Notes under the pieces: model-generated
Seen by the model: only the letters and a program-made list of their open reading frames with translations
Told to the model about the DNA's origin: nothing
Databases searched by the model: none
Origin: Cristatella mucedo
Lineage: Eukaryota > Bryozoa > Phylactolaemata > Cristatellidae
Reading direction: 5' to 3'
Assembly (NCBI GenBank): GCA_009760855.2
Contig: WPIO01000057.1
Coordinates: forward strand, 531,001-595,000
Length of the DNA: 64,000 nt
In this document: positions 11,147 through 22,843 of the stretch, piece after piece
How the letters are laid out: the number at the start of each line of letters is the position of its first letter
Position numbering within the stretch: position 1 is the stretch's first letter
Position numbers and translations under genes: made by a program

Positions 11147-11474
11147 TTTCACCTTAAAATTAAAATGTTCTGTGATTTTTAACGGGGATAGGCTAGTAAA
11201 ATTTTAATTGGGCACCGTGCCTAATGCGTCTAGGTTCATAATAATTTATTCAAATACTTTAGACCTTTTTCAGTCTAATCTCTAGCCAGACCAGACAGAC
11301 ACGAGTGAGTTAACGCCGTCCTCCCTCGGGATAAAATGAATCATGTGAATGCGACTGTCCCTGCCCTCTACTACTTGCCCGACGAGAAACTATGTTAAGG
11401 TAGTAATCAGTATCTTGAAAAACTTACATGTCGTATGCCGACGCCTTATGCTGACGGAGACGACAGCCTATCGA
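11147..11474. other. Unassigned spacer
   Basis: No recognisable gene or repeat. Confidence 0.4.
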
Positions 11475-11576
11475 TCTCAGGCAAAATTTAAAGTGCCTAG
11501 AAAGTGATTGAGTTCTCTGAGGGCGCTATAACAAACTTATTATTCTTATTATTAGTATTATTATTATTATTATTGG
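11475..11576 (+). mobile_element. LINE-B 3' tail fragment
   Basis: Contains AAAGTGCCTAGAAAGTGATT, TTCTCTGAGGGCGCTATA and a long ATT-rich tail, which together are the terminal 100 bases of LINE-B. Confidence 0.8.
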
Positions 11577-11962
11577 CTATGGGCGTTTCAAGGGCTCGTC
11601 TTCACGTTTTTGGTGACTAGAGGCAGCTCCTTCTTTCGCTCGTCGCCCCATGTGCGACGTCATTTGTGGTTAGGCTATTCAGATTCCAACTTGGTGAAAG
11701 CAATGCCCTGTGGTCCCTGCCCTGTGGTCCCTTGGCCAACTTCGCGCGGTTACGACCTTGCTACCGTTGCTGAGTCGGCGTGTCGCAAAAGCAGATACAC
11801 ACGAATCCCTTCACCGGTTTCCAGTAATTTATATATTTATTTAAATAATATTAATTATTTTAAGTAATTTAATTTATTCCTTTTTTTTAAAGTCTGCCGG
11901 TTGGTTCGCAGCCGAGAAACGCTCTGGATGCGTACACAGCATACTTCACAGAGTAACTGAAC
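11577..11962. other. Unassigned spacer
   Basis: Nothing recognised apart from an AT-rich stretch at 11825-11890. Confidence 0.4.
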
Positions 11963-12095
11963 TTTATATATAATTAATTTGTATAGCGCTCCAAGAGAAC
12001 TCAATCTCTATTCAGGCGCTTCACATATGCCTCGGGGCTCGAGCCCACGACCTCCGCCAGACCTTGGTCGGGGCTACCACCTTAACCGCTTTAAG
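11963..12095 (-). mobile_element. SINE-B copy 1
   Basis: Antisense tRNA-derived SINE. Read in reverse, the head has a GTTAAGGTGG A-box region and GGGCTCGAGCC as B box. The tail resembles the LINE-B 3' end. Confidence 0.85.
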
Positions 12096-12324
12096 GCCGA
12101 CACGAATGGATTGGCGAAGCAATGACAGGACTAACATGATAAGTCGACGTCGCAATCGCTTGCGTACTGGTGCGTGGTGGTTTTCTCCTCCTTGTGTTAT
12201 GTGCACTAATCGTGTTCTAGTTTTGAGATTGTCTCGTGTATCTATGGCGCTGAGGTTGAAGGTCTCACCTTTATCCAGCCAAGTGAAGCGCTAGTAGTAT
12301 TAATGTTTGAAAAGCTGAGAGTTT
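12096..12324. other. Unassigned spacer
   Basis: CpG-rich sequence between two antisense SINE-B copies; nothing recognised. Confidence 0.4.
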
Positions 12325-12463
12325 ATATAATTAATTTCTATAGCGCCCCAAGAGAACTTAATCTCTATTCAAGCGTTTCACATGTGCCTCGGGGCTCGAG
12401 CCCACGACCTCAGCCAGACCTTTGGTCGGGGCGAGCACCTTAGCCGCTCGACTAAACCAGCTC
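12325..12463 (-). mobile_element. SINE-B copy 2
   Basis: Antisense SINE-B including the 5' end, whose complement begins CGCCGAGCTGGTTTAGTCGA. The body matches copies at 33111 and 57437. Confidence 0.88.
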
Positions 12464-12787
12464 GGCGTTTAGGAGATGCATTTGACGCCCAGCTCAACGA
12501 CCACGCTTCTGTTCGCGTCTGTCCGACGAGTCACGTGGCTCTGGCCGACCCTCGCTACCTGCGAAATGAGAGATCGAGTTTTGACAATAGTCGGTGGTGG
12601 TGGCGCATGGTGTTAAGTATTCAGGTTACTGCAACGGCTCTTGGTGATGTAGATAAAAATTAGACCTTGGTAGTAATTCATGAGCCTGACGAGAGGGGAG
12701 GCGAAGTAGAAAGTGTTATACCTTCGATAGTTGATTATAATTGGTTACCTTTAGTTTCTCGTATTGCCCTTGCCGAGGACGGGGTAC
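12464..12787. other. Unassigned spacer
   Basis: CpG-rich, no family resemblance seen. The last bases (12771-12787) may belong to the terminal inverted repeat of the next element. Confidence 0.4.
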
Positions 12788-13602
12788 GGACATTTCCCCC
12801 TGGACGTTTCCCCCCCCCCGACATTTCTACGCCGGACATCCCCCCCCCGGACATTTCCCCCTGGGTAGGACATTCCCGCCGGTATATTGTTTAGGGTTTA
12901 GGTTTTAGGGATTAGTGTTTAGGGTTTTTAGGGTTTATGGTTTTAGGGTTTAGGATTAAGCGTTTAGGGTTTGTAAGGTTTAGAATTTAGACTTTAGGGT
13001 TTCTGGGATTTAGGGTGTAGCGGTTAGGATTTTAGGGTTTATGGTTTAGAGTTTAGAGCTTAGGGTGTGGGGTTTTAGGGTTTAGTGTTTAGGTTTTAGG
13101 GTTTAGGGCGGTCTGCGCCTCCGCCGCCTAAATCCACCCTTGCTCGCATTCCGCGCTTTAATTAGTGCGTATTAGGGCATAACTAGATCTCTTGAGGTCG
13201 AATTATACTCAGTAGACCTCCGAGTCTTAGCGCTCATTTGCAGGAACGCGCGGCACGCCGTAGCGCGCGCCCGCTTTGACGGGTATGAACACGCGCCTGG
13301 CGGCGTCGAGCGGGACCTAACTTCCGCGGGACCAAACTGTATAGTTCGCCGCTGCCGCAGCCGCCGCAACCGCCGCCGCCGCTAGCTCCATTAGAAACAA
13401 TCCTTCCTATCCATCCATTCCTCTAATTATAATGAGTTGATTTTATTTTTATAGAGCATGGACTTCATTTAATCATATATATATATATATATATATATAT
13501 ACCTGCATTCTTAGGTATACATTAATCAACATGGGGGAATGTCCGCGAGGAAATGTCCTAGCGTCCACCGGGGGGGGGGGGACGTCCAGGGGGGAAATGT
13601 CC
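12788..13602. mobile_element. TIR-bounded element with telomere-like core
   Basis: GGACATTTCCCCCTGGACGT at 12788-12807 recurs inverted at 13582-13602 with one extra C, each followed inward by a C/G homopolymer run. More GGACATTTCC-like units lie near 12819, 12835, 12849 and 12868 on the left and 13534 and 13549 on the right. Between them lie a degenerate TTTAGGG tract (12890-13110), a CpG-rich block (13110-13385) and an (AT)n run (13475-13501). No transposase frame is present, so it would be non-autonomous. The exact ends and target duplication are not resolved. Confidence 0.65.
12890..13110. repeat. Degenerate TTTAGGG tract
   Basis: Over about 220 bp the sequence is dominated by GTTTAGGG, TTTTAGGG and mutated forms. 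It is a decayed heptamer array rather than a clean telomere. Confidence 0.85.
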
Positions 13603-13685
13603 TGCAGCCGCCAAGGACGGCCTTAATTTTAGGAGTAGGCATGTTCGGTTATGGCTCATGAGTGTCTTTATATAGAGATAATTGA

Positions 13686-13826
13686 ACAGCCCCATTTGCT
13701 TAGCGGCAGAAGAGCCTTAACTGCTATCACCGCCGCCTGCAGTTGGTAATAAGGGATCGCTCACTCGCCGGATTCGACCCACAACCTTGGTCTTGAGGAG
13801 CAAGCACCTTGGCTCATGGGTTATCA
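13686..13826 (-). mobile_element. SINE-A copy 5
   Basis: Antisense and diverged. It shows the TTAGCGGCAGAAGAGCC, AACTGCTATCACCGCC and AAGGGATCGCTCAC blocks, and a GATTCGACCCACAACC box region. Confidence 0.78.
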
Positions 13827-14359
13827 CAGCCCTACTTGTGCGCTTACCATGCCTAAAAGTAATATAGGTTTGCTTGTGCACATTCGCCTAAGCATGATAC
13901 CGTGCACATCACCAAACCTCTGTTATCGATTCTATTTTCTATACTATTATACTATTATTATTATTTATATTATTATTTATATTTATATTTATATTATTAT
14001 ATTTATATTATTATATTTATATTATTATTATTTATATTATATTATTATATTTATATTATTATTATTTATGTATTATTATTATTATACTATTTTCACTGTT
14101 ATCTTTCGTGAAACTATTCCACCTACGGCGCGAATTTAACTGTCAACGAAGCCAGGCGAAAACTACAGCGAGAGTAGTCTGCATCGAAAGCGATGTGTGC
14201 ACGCTTTTACACACAGTTAGCTATGCGTAGGTGTCGCATGGTGCATGGTGGAGGATAAAGTTACTATAGAGCACTCTCTGCCTATTCGCTACTCGGCACT
14301 AATTACGGCAGTTTAGCTCATTTTTTTTAAGGCAGTCATCGTAACCGGGCGTTAATTGT
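13827..14359. other. AT-rich spacer
   Basis: 13940-14095 is a mosaic of TATT and TATTATTATT units. The flanks of it hold no recognised feature. Confidence 0.6.
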
Positions 14360-14556
14360 CAACTTAATAGTCAACTGCTCTCCTGACTCTGCTATGCTTC
14401 TCTCTGTCTCTTTGCTGCGAGAGACGAAGTCTGTTGGCTCCCGAATGCTTACGAAAAGCCGCTTAGGCTGTGAGCGTACAATATAAAACTCTTGCGTAAC
14501 ACCCATAGAGTCGTTGTGGCTTTGCGGATTTACATGTGGAGTTACATTACATTGCA
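14360..14556 (+). mobile_element. LINE-A 3' fragment
   Basis: Matches LINE-A from the AACTGCTCTCCTGACTCTGC segment through the ACATTACATT tail, with about 15-20% visible differences. Confidence 0.8.
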
Positions 14557-14837
14557 TGGCATGTAGTCAGAATAGATAAGTACCCAAGTGATATCTTTTG
14601 GAGATTCGCTTAGCTCCCGAAGCCACAATTATGGAAGCGCGTGCCATTGAACGATTTCACTTTATCTAAGTCCTAGTCATCTTAATTACCTGAAGCAAGT
14701 GGACTCGTAAGATTCGTAAAAACTATTTATATTTGCCGACGATTACCGTGCGTGCAAATTAACCGAACACACATTTTTTGTAAATTACTAACAAGTCAGC
14801 AACATTCTGAAAGTTTAAGTGCGTCTTAAAAACATCG
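14557..14837. other. Unassigned spacer
   Basis: No recognisable feature between two LINE-A fragments. Confidence 0.4.
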
Positions 14838-15382
14838 CAAGGCTGTCACCTTTGCTGGAAGAGCTAGGATGGTTGCCGGTTCAGCAAAGGATACAGAGCA
14901 AAGTTCTTATGCTGACCCACAAGGCCCGCCACGGCTTGGCTCCTTCATACCTAGCTGAACTGCTGCATCAGTTTCAGCCTGTTCGCGCCCTCAGGTCCTG
15001 TGTGGACAATAAATTAGCTGTCCCATTCCTCCGCTTAAAGACAGTTGGCGACAGAAGCTTTAGCTCTGCAGGTCCTAGACTGTGGAACTCGCTTCCACAA
15101 TTCTTACGAAACGACATCTACTCTCCAACTGCCGACTATGGCACATCTTTTTCAGCGGTTCTGAACTGCTACTTCCATGCTACTCACTACCTCAACTGCT
15201 CTCCTAACTCTGCTATGCTTCCCAGTTTCTCTTTGTTGCGTGAGACGAAGTCTGTTGGCTACCGAATGCGTACCGAAAGCCGCTTAGGCTGTGAGTGCGC
15301 TATACAAAACTCTCCTGTGTAACACCCACATGGTCTTTATGACTTTGTGGAGTTACTGACGGAGATACATTACATTGATTAG
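14838..15382 (+). mobile_element. LINE-A 3' fragment, low divergence
   Basis: Covers the LINE-A C-terminal coding part from the LSPLLEELGWLP segment through the tail. Its frame is open from 14819 to 15322 and it is very similar to 6567-7100, so this copy is comparatively young. It ends in ACATTACATTG. Confidence 0.92.
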
Positions 15383-16002
15383 CTTCGCGACGCCAAAAGT
15401 TTCCGGGAAAATAACATTAACTAAGCTGAATTTTTACTTAAGGGAAAATCTATGAACGATACCCATATTTCGGGCGTTCGTGCACAAGCAATTTCGAAGC
15501 TTATATTTGAGCCATTCCTGGCGGCGATTCTTGAGCCAACGGCGACACATGCCAACAGTCCTCACACGAGTAGCCGCATCGCATGTGTGAAGCGGCGAGC
15601 GCTGCCGGCTCGATTACATGTCATAACTGCGACAAAAGCGAGCTAAGGATTGTAAGTAAATTTATCATTCTCTATTTACACAATTGTCTCTTCTTTTATG
15701 TAGCTAAGAGTAGCACTGTTTCCTGTGAATTCCGACATCGCTAGAATTAGAAGGTTTGCAATTACGAACCAGAAAAGCCGTTTTGGAATGATCAGGCGCC
15801 GTCGTGCTTATCAACGAGCAATGAGTAACAACATTTTTCGAAATCTAATTAAAGAACTGCGGTCCGATTAGCGTTTTGCTGTTTGTCATTACTAAGTCAA
15901 ATGCCTGCATCGACCTTGGTAATAGCTGAATGTCACAAAGGTCTCTGCTCGCGATCATTTTTTGAAACTAATCGCATTAATATGAGGCTAACTACAAAAA
16001 AA
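15383..16002. other. Unassigned region
   Basis: No gene, repeat family or strong structure recognised. Confidence 0.4.
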
Positions 16003-16460
16003 TACGAGGCTTCATCTTACGCAACCAAAAGGAAGTGAGAAGCATAGCTGAGTAAGGGGAGCAGTTGAGGCATAAGTAACACGGTAGTAGCAGCTCAGGA
16101 CCGCTGAAAAGTATGTGCCATATTGGCAGCAGGATATTAGTCGTCGTTGCATAACAATCGTGGAAGCGAGTTCCTCAGTCTAGGACCTCCAGAGCTAAAG
16201 CTTCTGTCGCCAACGGTCTTTAAGCGGAGGAATGGAACAGCTAATGTATTGTCCATACACGACCTGAGGGCACGAGGAGGCTGGAACTGGTGCAGCGGTT
16301 TTCAGCTGGGTATGGAGAAGCAAAGCTGGGGTGGGCCTTTTGGTTTGCATAAGAACTTTGCTCTGTATCCGTCGATCGACCGGCAGCTCTATTAGCAAAG
16401 GAGACACATGGTCAGACCAATGGGATTTGCGACCCAGCATGTAATGCTGAAATTTGCACT
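16003..16460 (-). mobile_element. LINE-A 3' fragment
   Basis: Antisense C-terminal region. The complement includes the AGACGGTTGGCGACAGAAGC-like segment and the ATACAGAGCAAAGTTCTTAT segment of LINE-A. The terminal 3' tail is missing and small deletions are present. Confidence 0.82.
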
Positions 16461-16675
16461 TTGATGACATCAAGCTTTCTTAAACTGAACAGCGACGAAA
16501 CCAACTTACTAGCCATCTGCGCCTAAATAAGAAAGTGGGTAGGGTAATCCTCGAAATGAACTAGGCAAGCACGTCTCACCAACTTTATTCGCGGACATGT
16601 TGTCAAAGGACATTGCACTCGACGACCACTATCAGCTTCACAGTCAAGTCGGCTTACTTTCGGCGACGAAGCCGC
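16461..16675. other. Unassigned spacer
   Basis: Nothing recognised. Confidence 0.4.
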
Positions 16676-16745
16676 GATGGCCCACTAGGTGAGGCGGATG
16701 CTTTTCACGACCTCGGTTCCGAGGTCGTGGGTTCGAATCCTGCTC
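16676..16745 (+). mobile_element. SINE-A head (partial)
   Basis: Only the tRNA-like head is present, from the CCCACTAGGTGAGGCGGATG A-box region to GGGTTCGAATCC. The 11-bp hairpin CACGACCTCGG/CCGAGGTCGTG is perfect. The SINE body does not follow, so this is a truncated copy, or a relative of the source RNA gene. Confidence 0.7.
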
Positions 16746-17111
16746 TCATCGAGACAAGCTGCCGCACCCACTACGGGCACGCCCGACTTGCTGCCTAGCG
16801 CATCGGTCGTTGCCGAAACTGCTTCGCCGAACTGCAGACGAGCCTCACGAGCTCGTCTGCAGTTTTCGCTGGCGACAGGGTTTCCGGAGCAGGGGCGGGA
16901 GGGGGAAGGTGCAACGACTTGGAAACGGTCGCCGGACTCTACGGTCACCGAGTTCGGGCGGCTTCAGCCGCAAACATCCCGCAGCTCCGTCACCACGCTC
17001 CCGTCTGCTATCGGGACAGCAACGAGGTGGACACGGCGCGAGAGAGGTGGACTCGCCGCGAGATCAGCTCTCGTCAATGAGATTTTCGCCTACTTTCACC
17101 GTTTTTCCCAC

Positions 17112-17119
17112 TATAAATA
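17112..17119 (+). promoter_or_regulatory. TATA-like box, candidate Homer promoter
   Basis: TATAAATA sits 481 bp before the Homer start codon inside the CpG-rich block. A start of transcription about 25-35 bp downstream would give a leader of about 450 nt. Not tested against transcript data. Confidence 0.4.
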
Positions 17120-17326
17120 CAGCGGATCATTACTGCATCGCGCCTTTTCAACAAAAAAAACTCTTCGAAGGCCGGCAGCCACGTCGGCGTAACGACTGGT
17201 CGAACGCCGTCTCGTCTAACTCCTGGCTTGAGGTCACCACACACCTCGATAATGCCCTCTCTCAACGACCTGGAGTCCGCCGGCTCGGTTCTTCTGCGGT
17301 GCGATCCGAGGCTCGAACGCTTCCCG

Positions 17327-17383
17327 ATGCTGACCAAGACCTCTGCCGAGTTATGGGAAACTAGAGTATCTCGAGGCGCTTAA
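17327..17383 (+). other. Upstream ORF in presumed Homer leader
   Basis: An ATG at 17327 opens an 18-codon frame closed by TAA at 17381. A second, three-codon frame (ATG GGA AAC TAG, 17353-17364) lies within it. If the leader starts near the TATA-like box, both could dampen initiation at the Homer ATG. Confidence 0.35.
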
Positions 17384-17592
17384 AACCTGAGCTGAAGCCT
17401 CCGCCACGCCGCCGCGGCTGCTCTGAAGCAGCTGCTCTGAAGTGTAATAATCTGCGCCCGCAAGATTAACTCGGAGACCCCCGCCCAATCGGTTAGCGGT
17501 GCAGCCCACAATTCCCGTTTCCGGTATCGCCGGTCGGTACTCGAAGAGGCTACGCGAAAGCCGATAATAAGTCGCTGCGGATCTGCATGCAA

Positions 17593-17597
17593 ATGGG
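17593..17597 (+). CDS. HOMER: Homer exon 1, coding part (Met-Gly)
   Basis: Only ATGGG is coding. It is followed at 17598 by a consensus donor GTAAGT. The split Gly codon is completed by the first base of exon 2, giving the family's MGEQP start. Vertebrate Homer genes, as I recall, likewise put only the first two residues in exon 1. Another in-frame ATG lies six bases earlier (17587); the frame has a stop at 17494. I chose 17593 because it reproduces the conserved N terminus. Confidence 0.82.
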
Positions 17598-18001
17598 GTA
17601 AGTTCTGACGGTTTGCGGCGGAGCGTGTCTAGAAATCCATACGTTTAATGATGGATGATAGCAGCGCTAAGCTGGCAGATCGCGGGAGCGCCTCCGTGTT
17701 ACGGTGTGGTCGTAACACAAAGCACGGCCGGCCGCGAGCCCTACGCTCCCGCAGGACGCCGTCGCCCGTCCATCAGTCCTTTGAACCACACGTTCTGCCG
17801 GCGCGAGTCGAGCTTGCAGCTGCCATACCGCTGTGTCGCGATAATGCACGCAGTGGGTCCACGCTGCCGCACGACCACGTTGTTGGCGGTAGTCCTGCAT
17901 GCGCCCGCTTATCGGTATTTGGTGCTGGACGCCTCCCGCGATCGCGGTGGCTTCCCCCCCCCCCTTGACGAGACATGATGCTCGGCCGTCCTTGACCACA
18001 G

Positions 18002-18158
18002 GGAGCAGCCTACTTTCGTCGCTCAAGCGCACGTCTTTCAAATCGATCCGGCGACGAAGAAAAACTGGATGCCTTGCAGCAACGGAGCCGTCAATGTGTC
18101 GTTTTATTTCGACAATACCCGAAACGCATATAGGATTATCTGCGTCGAGGGATCCAAG
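18002..18158 (+). CDS. HOMER: Homer exon 2, EVH1 N-terminal half
   Basis: 157 nt encoding the end of Gly2 to Lys54. The acceptor is CCACAG at 18001 and the donor GTATTC at 18159. Visible signatures are [31 protein letters not shown] and VEGSK, each matching Homer EVH1 in order. F14 and W24, which shape the peptide groove, are present. The family's YFYD appears here as FYFD. It ends in phase 0, as exon 3 requires. Confidence 0.97.
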
Positions 18159-18187
18159 GTATTCTACGCTGTCGAGCACAGCCGCCC

Positions 18188-18229
18188 GCTAGCGCATGTC
18201 TAAGCAGCGCTAGCGCATGTCTAAGCAGC
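18188..18229. repeat. 21-bp tandem duplication
   Basis: GCTAGCGCATGTCTAAGCAGC occurs twice in direct succession just inside intron 2, 30 bp after the exon 2 donor. Confidence 0.85.
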
Positions 18230-18682
18230 GTTGCACATCGGACAGCAATCCATGTGCCTGTCGCGTCTTTTTGCGTGTGTTTTCTGCCGTCTGGTTTGAA
18301 AGGGGATTAGTCCGTCCGCATCGCCTGTCCTTCTCCCTCATCGCTGCATGCTGACGCTCAGCTCAGTCGTTATTAATTTCACCTCGGTGCTCATCCGACG
18401 GAGAATCGTTTGCCCATGTGGGGGTGAGCTCTGTGAGGCCGGCCCGGTGGTGGCTGCCCAGCGAGCTGGTAGCCAGCCCTGCCGTCTTGCATTTTGCCTG
18501 GCTGGAAGCCGCTGTGCGTCCATCTCCCTTGCTCGTGGCTTGTTCTTGCCTGAGAGTGTCCGGCCTTGACTGCCGATGCTGGGAGCATCAGCAATGCCAG
18601 CTCCTAGCCACCCAGTGTGTGGCCAGCCAACCTGGCCTGCACGTGGTACATACAGCCTGCAACTCCACAGCTTGAGGCATAA

Positions 18683-18686
<4 letters not shown>

Positions 18687-18720
<34 letters not shown>
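18687..18720. repeat. 34-bp poly-C run in intron 2
   Basis: Uninterrupted C homopolymer of 34 bases; length may be imprecise for sequencing reasons. Confidence 0.95.
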
Positions 18721-19472
<752 letters not shown>

Positions 19473-19475
<3 letters not shown>

Positions 19476-21175
19476 AATACTTTTGGAGTCTTATCGTGTC
19501 ACTTCCCTAGAGGGAAGTGGATCCGATTGTCTCGATAGACTCCAGCTGGTCAATCTTCCTGCCCCAGTTCAACTTAGGCGATGCATGTTAGTGCCTCATG
19601 TCTAAGTATGCCCCACCGACCCTCTCACCTCCAGTGTGAAGGGCCGTGTGTCGCCCCCCCCCCAAGTGTAAAGGGCCGTCAGTGATGACTCTCCAGTCCG
19701 GTCTTGTCAGTCCTGCTTTTCACAGGCTAGCCAGCATATTTCCGAGCTAGCCACCCTCATCATTGGCCCTCTGCTTCACCCACGGGAGTTTGAAAATGTG
19801 GCACTAATTGCCTGTCATATGGTGTCTGCGGTTGCAACCATTAGCTTGTGGAAGCTGGCTGGGCTTTTTTTTATGCCTTGTGGCAATGCTTGTTGCTGAC
19901 GTTGTGGTTACTGGGCAGTACCGACGACCCCCACCTAGGCCATACTCCATACATGTGCACGTTTTTGTCCACTCTTTGGCGAAATGAAAGCTCCGGCTGC
20001 TCTCGCAGCTACTGGCTGTTTTCCTCGACCTTTTCTCCAGCCGAACTGAGACCCTCCTCTCGACTCGAGTTTCCCGTGTGTTCGCTGAGCCGTGTTGACG
20101 TTCCTCTGTGAGCATGCAGTCGGTGTTCGTGCATTGATCACCCGATGCTGCCTCACAGAGTTGTCTCGATTCTGCTCTTCCCATTCGCCTCGCCTCCCCC
20201 GAACCGTGGTCTTCAGCCTGAAGAATATTCCAGTGGTCTGACGTTGACCAGGTTTTGGGTCATGTTACACTTAAGAGCCGTGTCAGGCAACCAGCTAGAC
20301 AGGCGTGAGCGCGAGTAATCTCTTGTCACTCAATGCCGATTGAATAACGTCAGACAAGGTTCATGCAGTTTACCAGCAGGCAGGGACAAGGTGATGAGAG
20401 GAGATAAAGTGAATGGGGGTTCAGACAGATACATAGCCTTATCCTACTTGGAGAGTATGAGTCTGAGATTATGGCACTTCCCCTCTCCTTATACTCCTTG
20501 ACGTGAGCTTCGTTTCTCCAGGCAGCACTGTGTCCCCATCGTTCGGTGAGCTGCAGTATTTGTGCGTTGGTGCAGATTGCCGAGTAGGATTACTCGGCAG
20601 CTCCGAAAGTTTGTAGAACTGCTGTAGGGCTTTACAGCCCCTGCAGATCTGAGCCGGGGAGGGAGCCAAGAATTGAGTGCAGCCAAGTGCTCAATCAGCT
20701 AAGGCCTATCAGCTTCCTGTGCCCATCCCCCCATGCCGATCTCTCAGAAGCCAGTGGGCAGGGCAGGGCAGTCACTCATCCCGGTGGCTGACCTACTGCA
20801 GTGGGCATTGTCATTTCGTTGCCTGTACCGCCAGGCAAAAGCAATTTTGGGGAGAGGGCCTAGCCCCCCCCCCCCATGATCTTGGGAGGGCTCGAACCCT
20901 GGAGCTGTGGCTGGTAAACTCGGCCGGCAGCTCAATGGCCGGCAGCTCGGAGAGCTACTGGCCATCCTCTGGCGCTTATAAGGGCCGCAGAGGATTGCTG
21001 CTAGGAAAAAGGAAAAGAGTGCTTGCTGACCTGCTCGGTGGCATTTACCAACGGCTGTACGTGTTGTAAAAGATGCCGAGATCAAAGTGCAGCAGTGCTT
21101 CTCCCCCCCACGAGTTAGCAGATGTGTTGTTTCGAGAATTTGCTTTGGTGTTTCATTTATTCCGTTCTTGTTCGC

Positions 21176-21176
<1 letters not shown>
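19473..21176 (+). other. Intron 2 sequence, unassigned
   Basis: No gene or repeat family recognised. Words such as GCTAGC and GGCCAGC are frequent, as elsewhere in the Homer introns. Confidence 0.4.
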
Positions 21177-21242
<66 letters not shown>

Positions 21243-21304
21243 CGCGTACGTGTGTGCATGTGTGTGTGTGTGTGTGTGCGTACCTGTGTGTGTGCCTGCA
21301 TGCA
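21177..21304. repeat. (TG)n microsatellite
   Basis: A clean TG run to 21240 followed by a degenerate TG-rich stretch with GCGTACGTG and GCATG interruptions. Confidence 0.95.
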
Positions 21305-21710
21305 TGAATCGGTGAGGTGTGTGTAACTTGGTTTAAGCTGACCTTTCATGGTAAATCTAGCCGAACTGGGTTGGTAGGCTTAACGATTAGCTCAGCTAGG
21401 CCTGAATAGTTGAAATTCCGATGATTGGAGGCTTGTACTCAATGAGCAAAGGGCCAGTAAAGCTTGTCCGTGTAGCAGGCCTGGGGTTGTTTAATGTCAA
21501 ATTACAGAGCCTGCAATTAGCAAGCTGTGTTTGGTTGCAGGCATCGGCAGCAGCCGCCTTCCTATAAGCCCCGGCCATCGTGAGGTATCTTTATAGCTGC
21601 CGTGCAGCAGGCGTTGCCATTTGCCATGCGGCTGTTGTATGAGAAAGGCAGGAAGGAAAAGGGTGGAGAGGAACAAGACAGAGAAAGACTCGTTTATCCC
21701 TCTCTCCCCC

Positions 21711-21716
<6 letters not shown>

Positions 21717-21773
<57 letters not shown>

Positions 21774-21779
21774 ATATAT
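21717..21779. repeat. (TA)n microsatellite
   Basis: TA array with TATGTATG near its end. Confidence 0.95.
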
Positions 21780-21863
21780 CGGGCTTCCTTTCTAGCGTTT
21801 GGGAAGTGCCCAGAAAGAGAAATAGTTTTCATAGGGTCCTCAACGGCTTTGTTACTCTTTGCT

Positions 21864-21918
<55 letters not shown>
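21864..21918. repeat. (TCTG)n microsatellite
   Basis: Thirteen to fourteen tetranucleotide units. Confidence 0.95.
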
Positions 21919-21920
<2 letters not shown>

Positions 21921-22092
21921 ATCACCGTATGTCACACTGTCTTTTGTCATTTGTCACACTGTCTTTCTATATCCATCAGATATTGGGTGGCTAAACAAAT
22001 ATTGTAGTTCTTATTGACTCTTTGTGTATGTGTATATATCTGTCTCTGCCCCTTATCTTTTTCTCTCTTGGCTCTTGTTGTTTCAGTCTTGT

Positions 22093-22160
22093 AATGTAAC
22101 ATATCTCAGTCTTCAACTCCTCAAAGCTACAAAGACTTGTGGGTGTTACGTAGGAGTGTT
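22093..22160 (-). mobile_element. LINE-A 3' end fragment
   Basis: The complement carries ACACTCCTACGTAACACCCA and the terminal GGAGTT...GAGATA segment of LINE-A. Confidence 0.65.
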
Positions 22161-22613
<453 letters not shown>

Positions 22614-22791
22614 CCCCAGAGATTCTGCAGCTGCCCTCGCCGGATTGCTTTAGGCCTGTTTTTCTGTTGCACCTCAACCAATTGAGTGGCATGGAGAGAG
22701 GGTTCTTCTTGCTGCGGCTGCAGCCGAATCAATTCACAGTTTCTTAATTGAATGAGCGTTTTTCCCTCTACCTTTCCCTTTGCTACTGCAC

Positions 22792-22843
22792 CTAGCAGCA
22801 GCTGCAGCTAGCAGCAGCTGCTGCTAGCTGCAGCTGCTGCTAG
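22792..22843. repeat. Perfect 52-bp palindrome
   Basis: 26-base arms meet with no spacer at 22817/22818. Each arm is built of AGCAGC, CTGCAG and CTAGC words. It can fold as a cruciform or a long RNA hairpin inside intron 2. Confidence 0.95.

Larger units (their letters stand above)
16750..18330 (+). promoter_or_regulatory. GC/CpG-rich block around Homer 5' end
   Basis: This about 1.6-kb stretch is rich in CpG and free of recognisable repeats, unlike its surroundings. It contains a GC-box-like GGGGCGGGAGGGG near 16882-16894, a TATA-like box at 17112 and Homer exons 1 and 2. By position it is the likely promoter and leader region of Homer. Open frames seen on both strands here are side effects of high GC plus the real exon 2. 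Confidence 0.6.

Noticed and set aside
12890-13110. True telomere or chromosome end
   Set aside because: The heptamers are degenerate, the tract is internal, and it is flanked by inverted repeats and ordinary sequence.
16676-16745. Possible functional tRNA gene
   Set aside because: A and B boxes are present, but the acceptor stem does not pair beyond a few bases and the anticodon arm is not regular. It matches the SINE-A head.
17667-18179. 170-codon frame on the - strand
   Set aside because: It is the shadow of Homer exon 2 and the GC-rich 5' block; the + strand reading matches EVH1 unmistakably.
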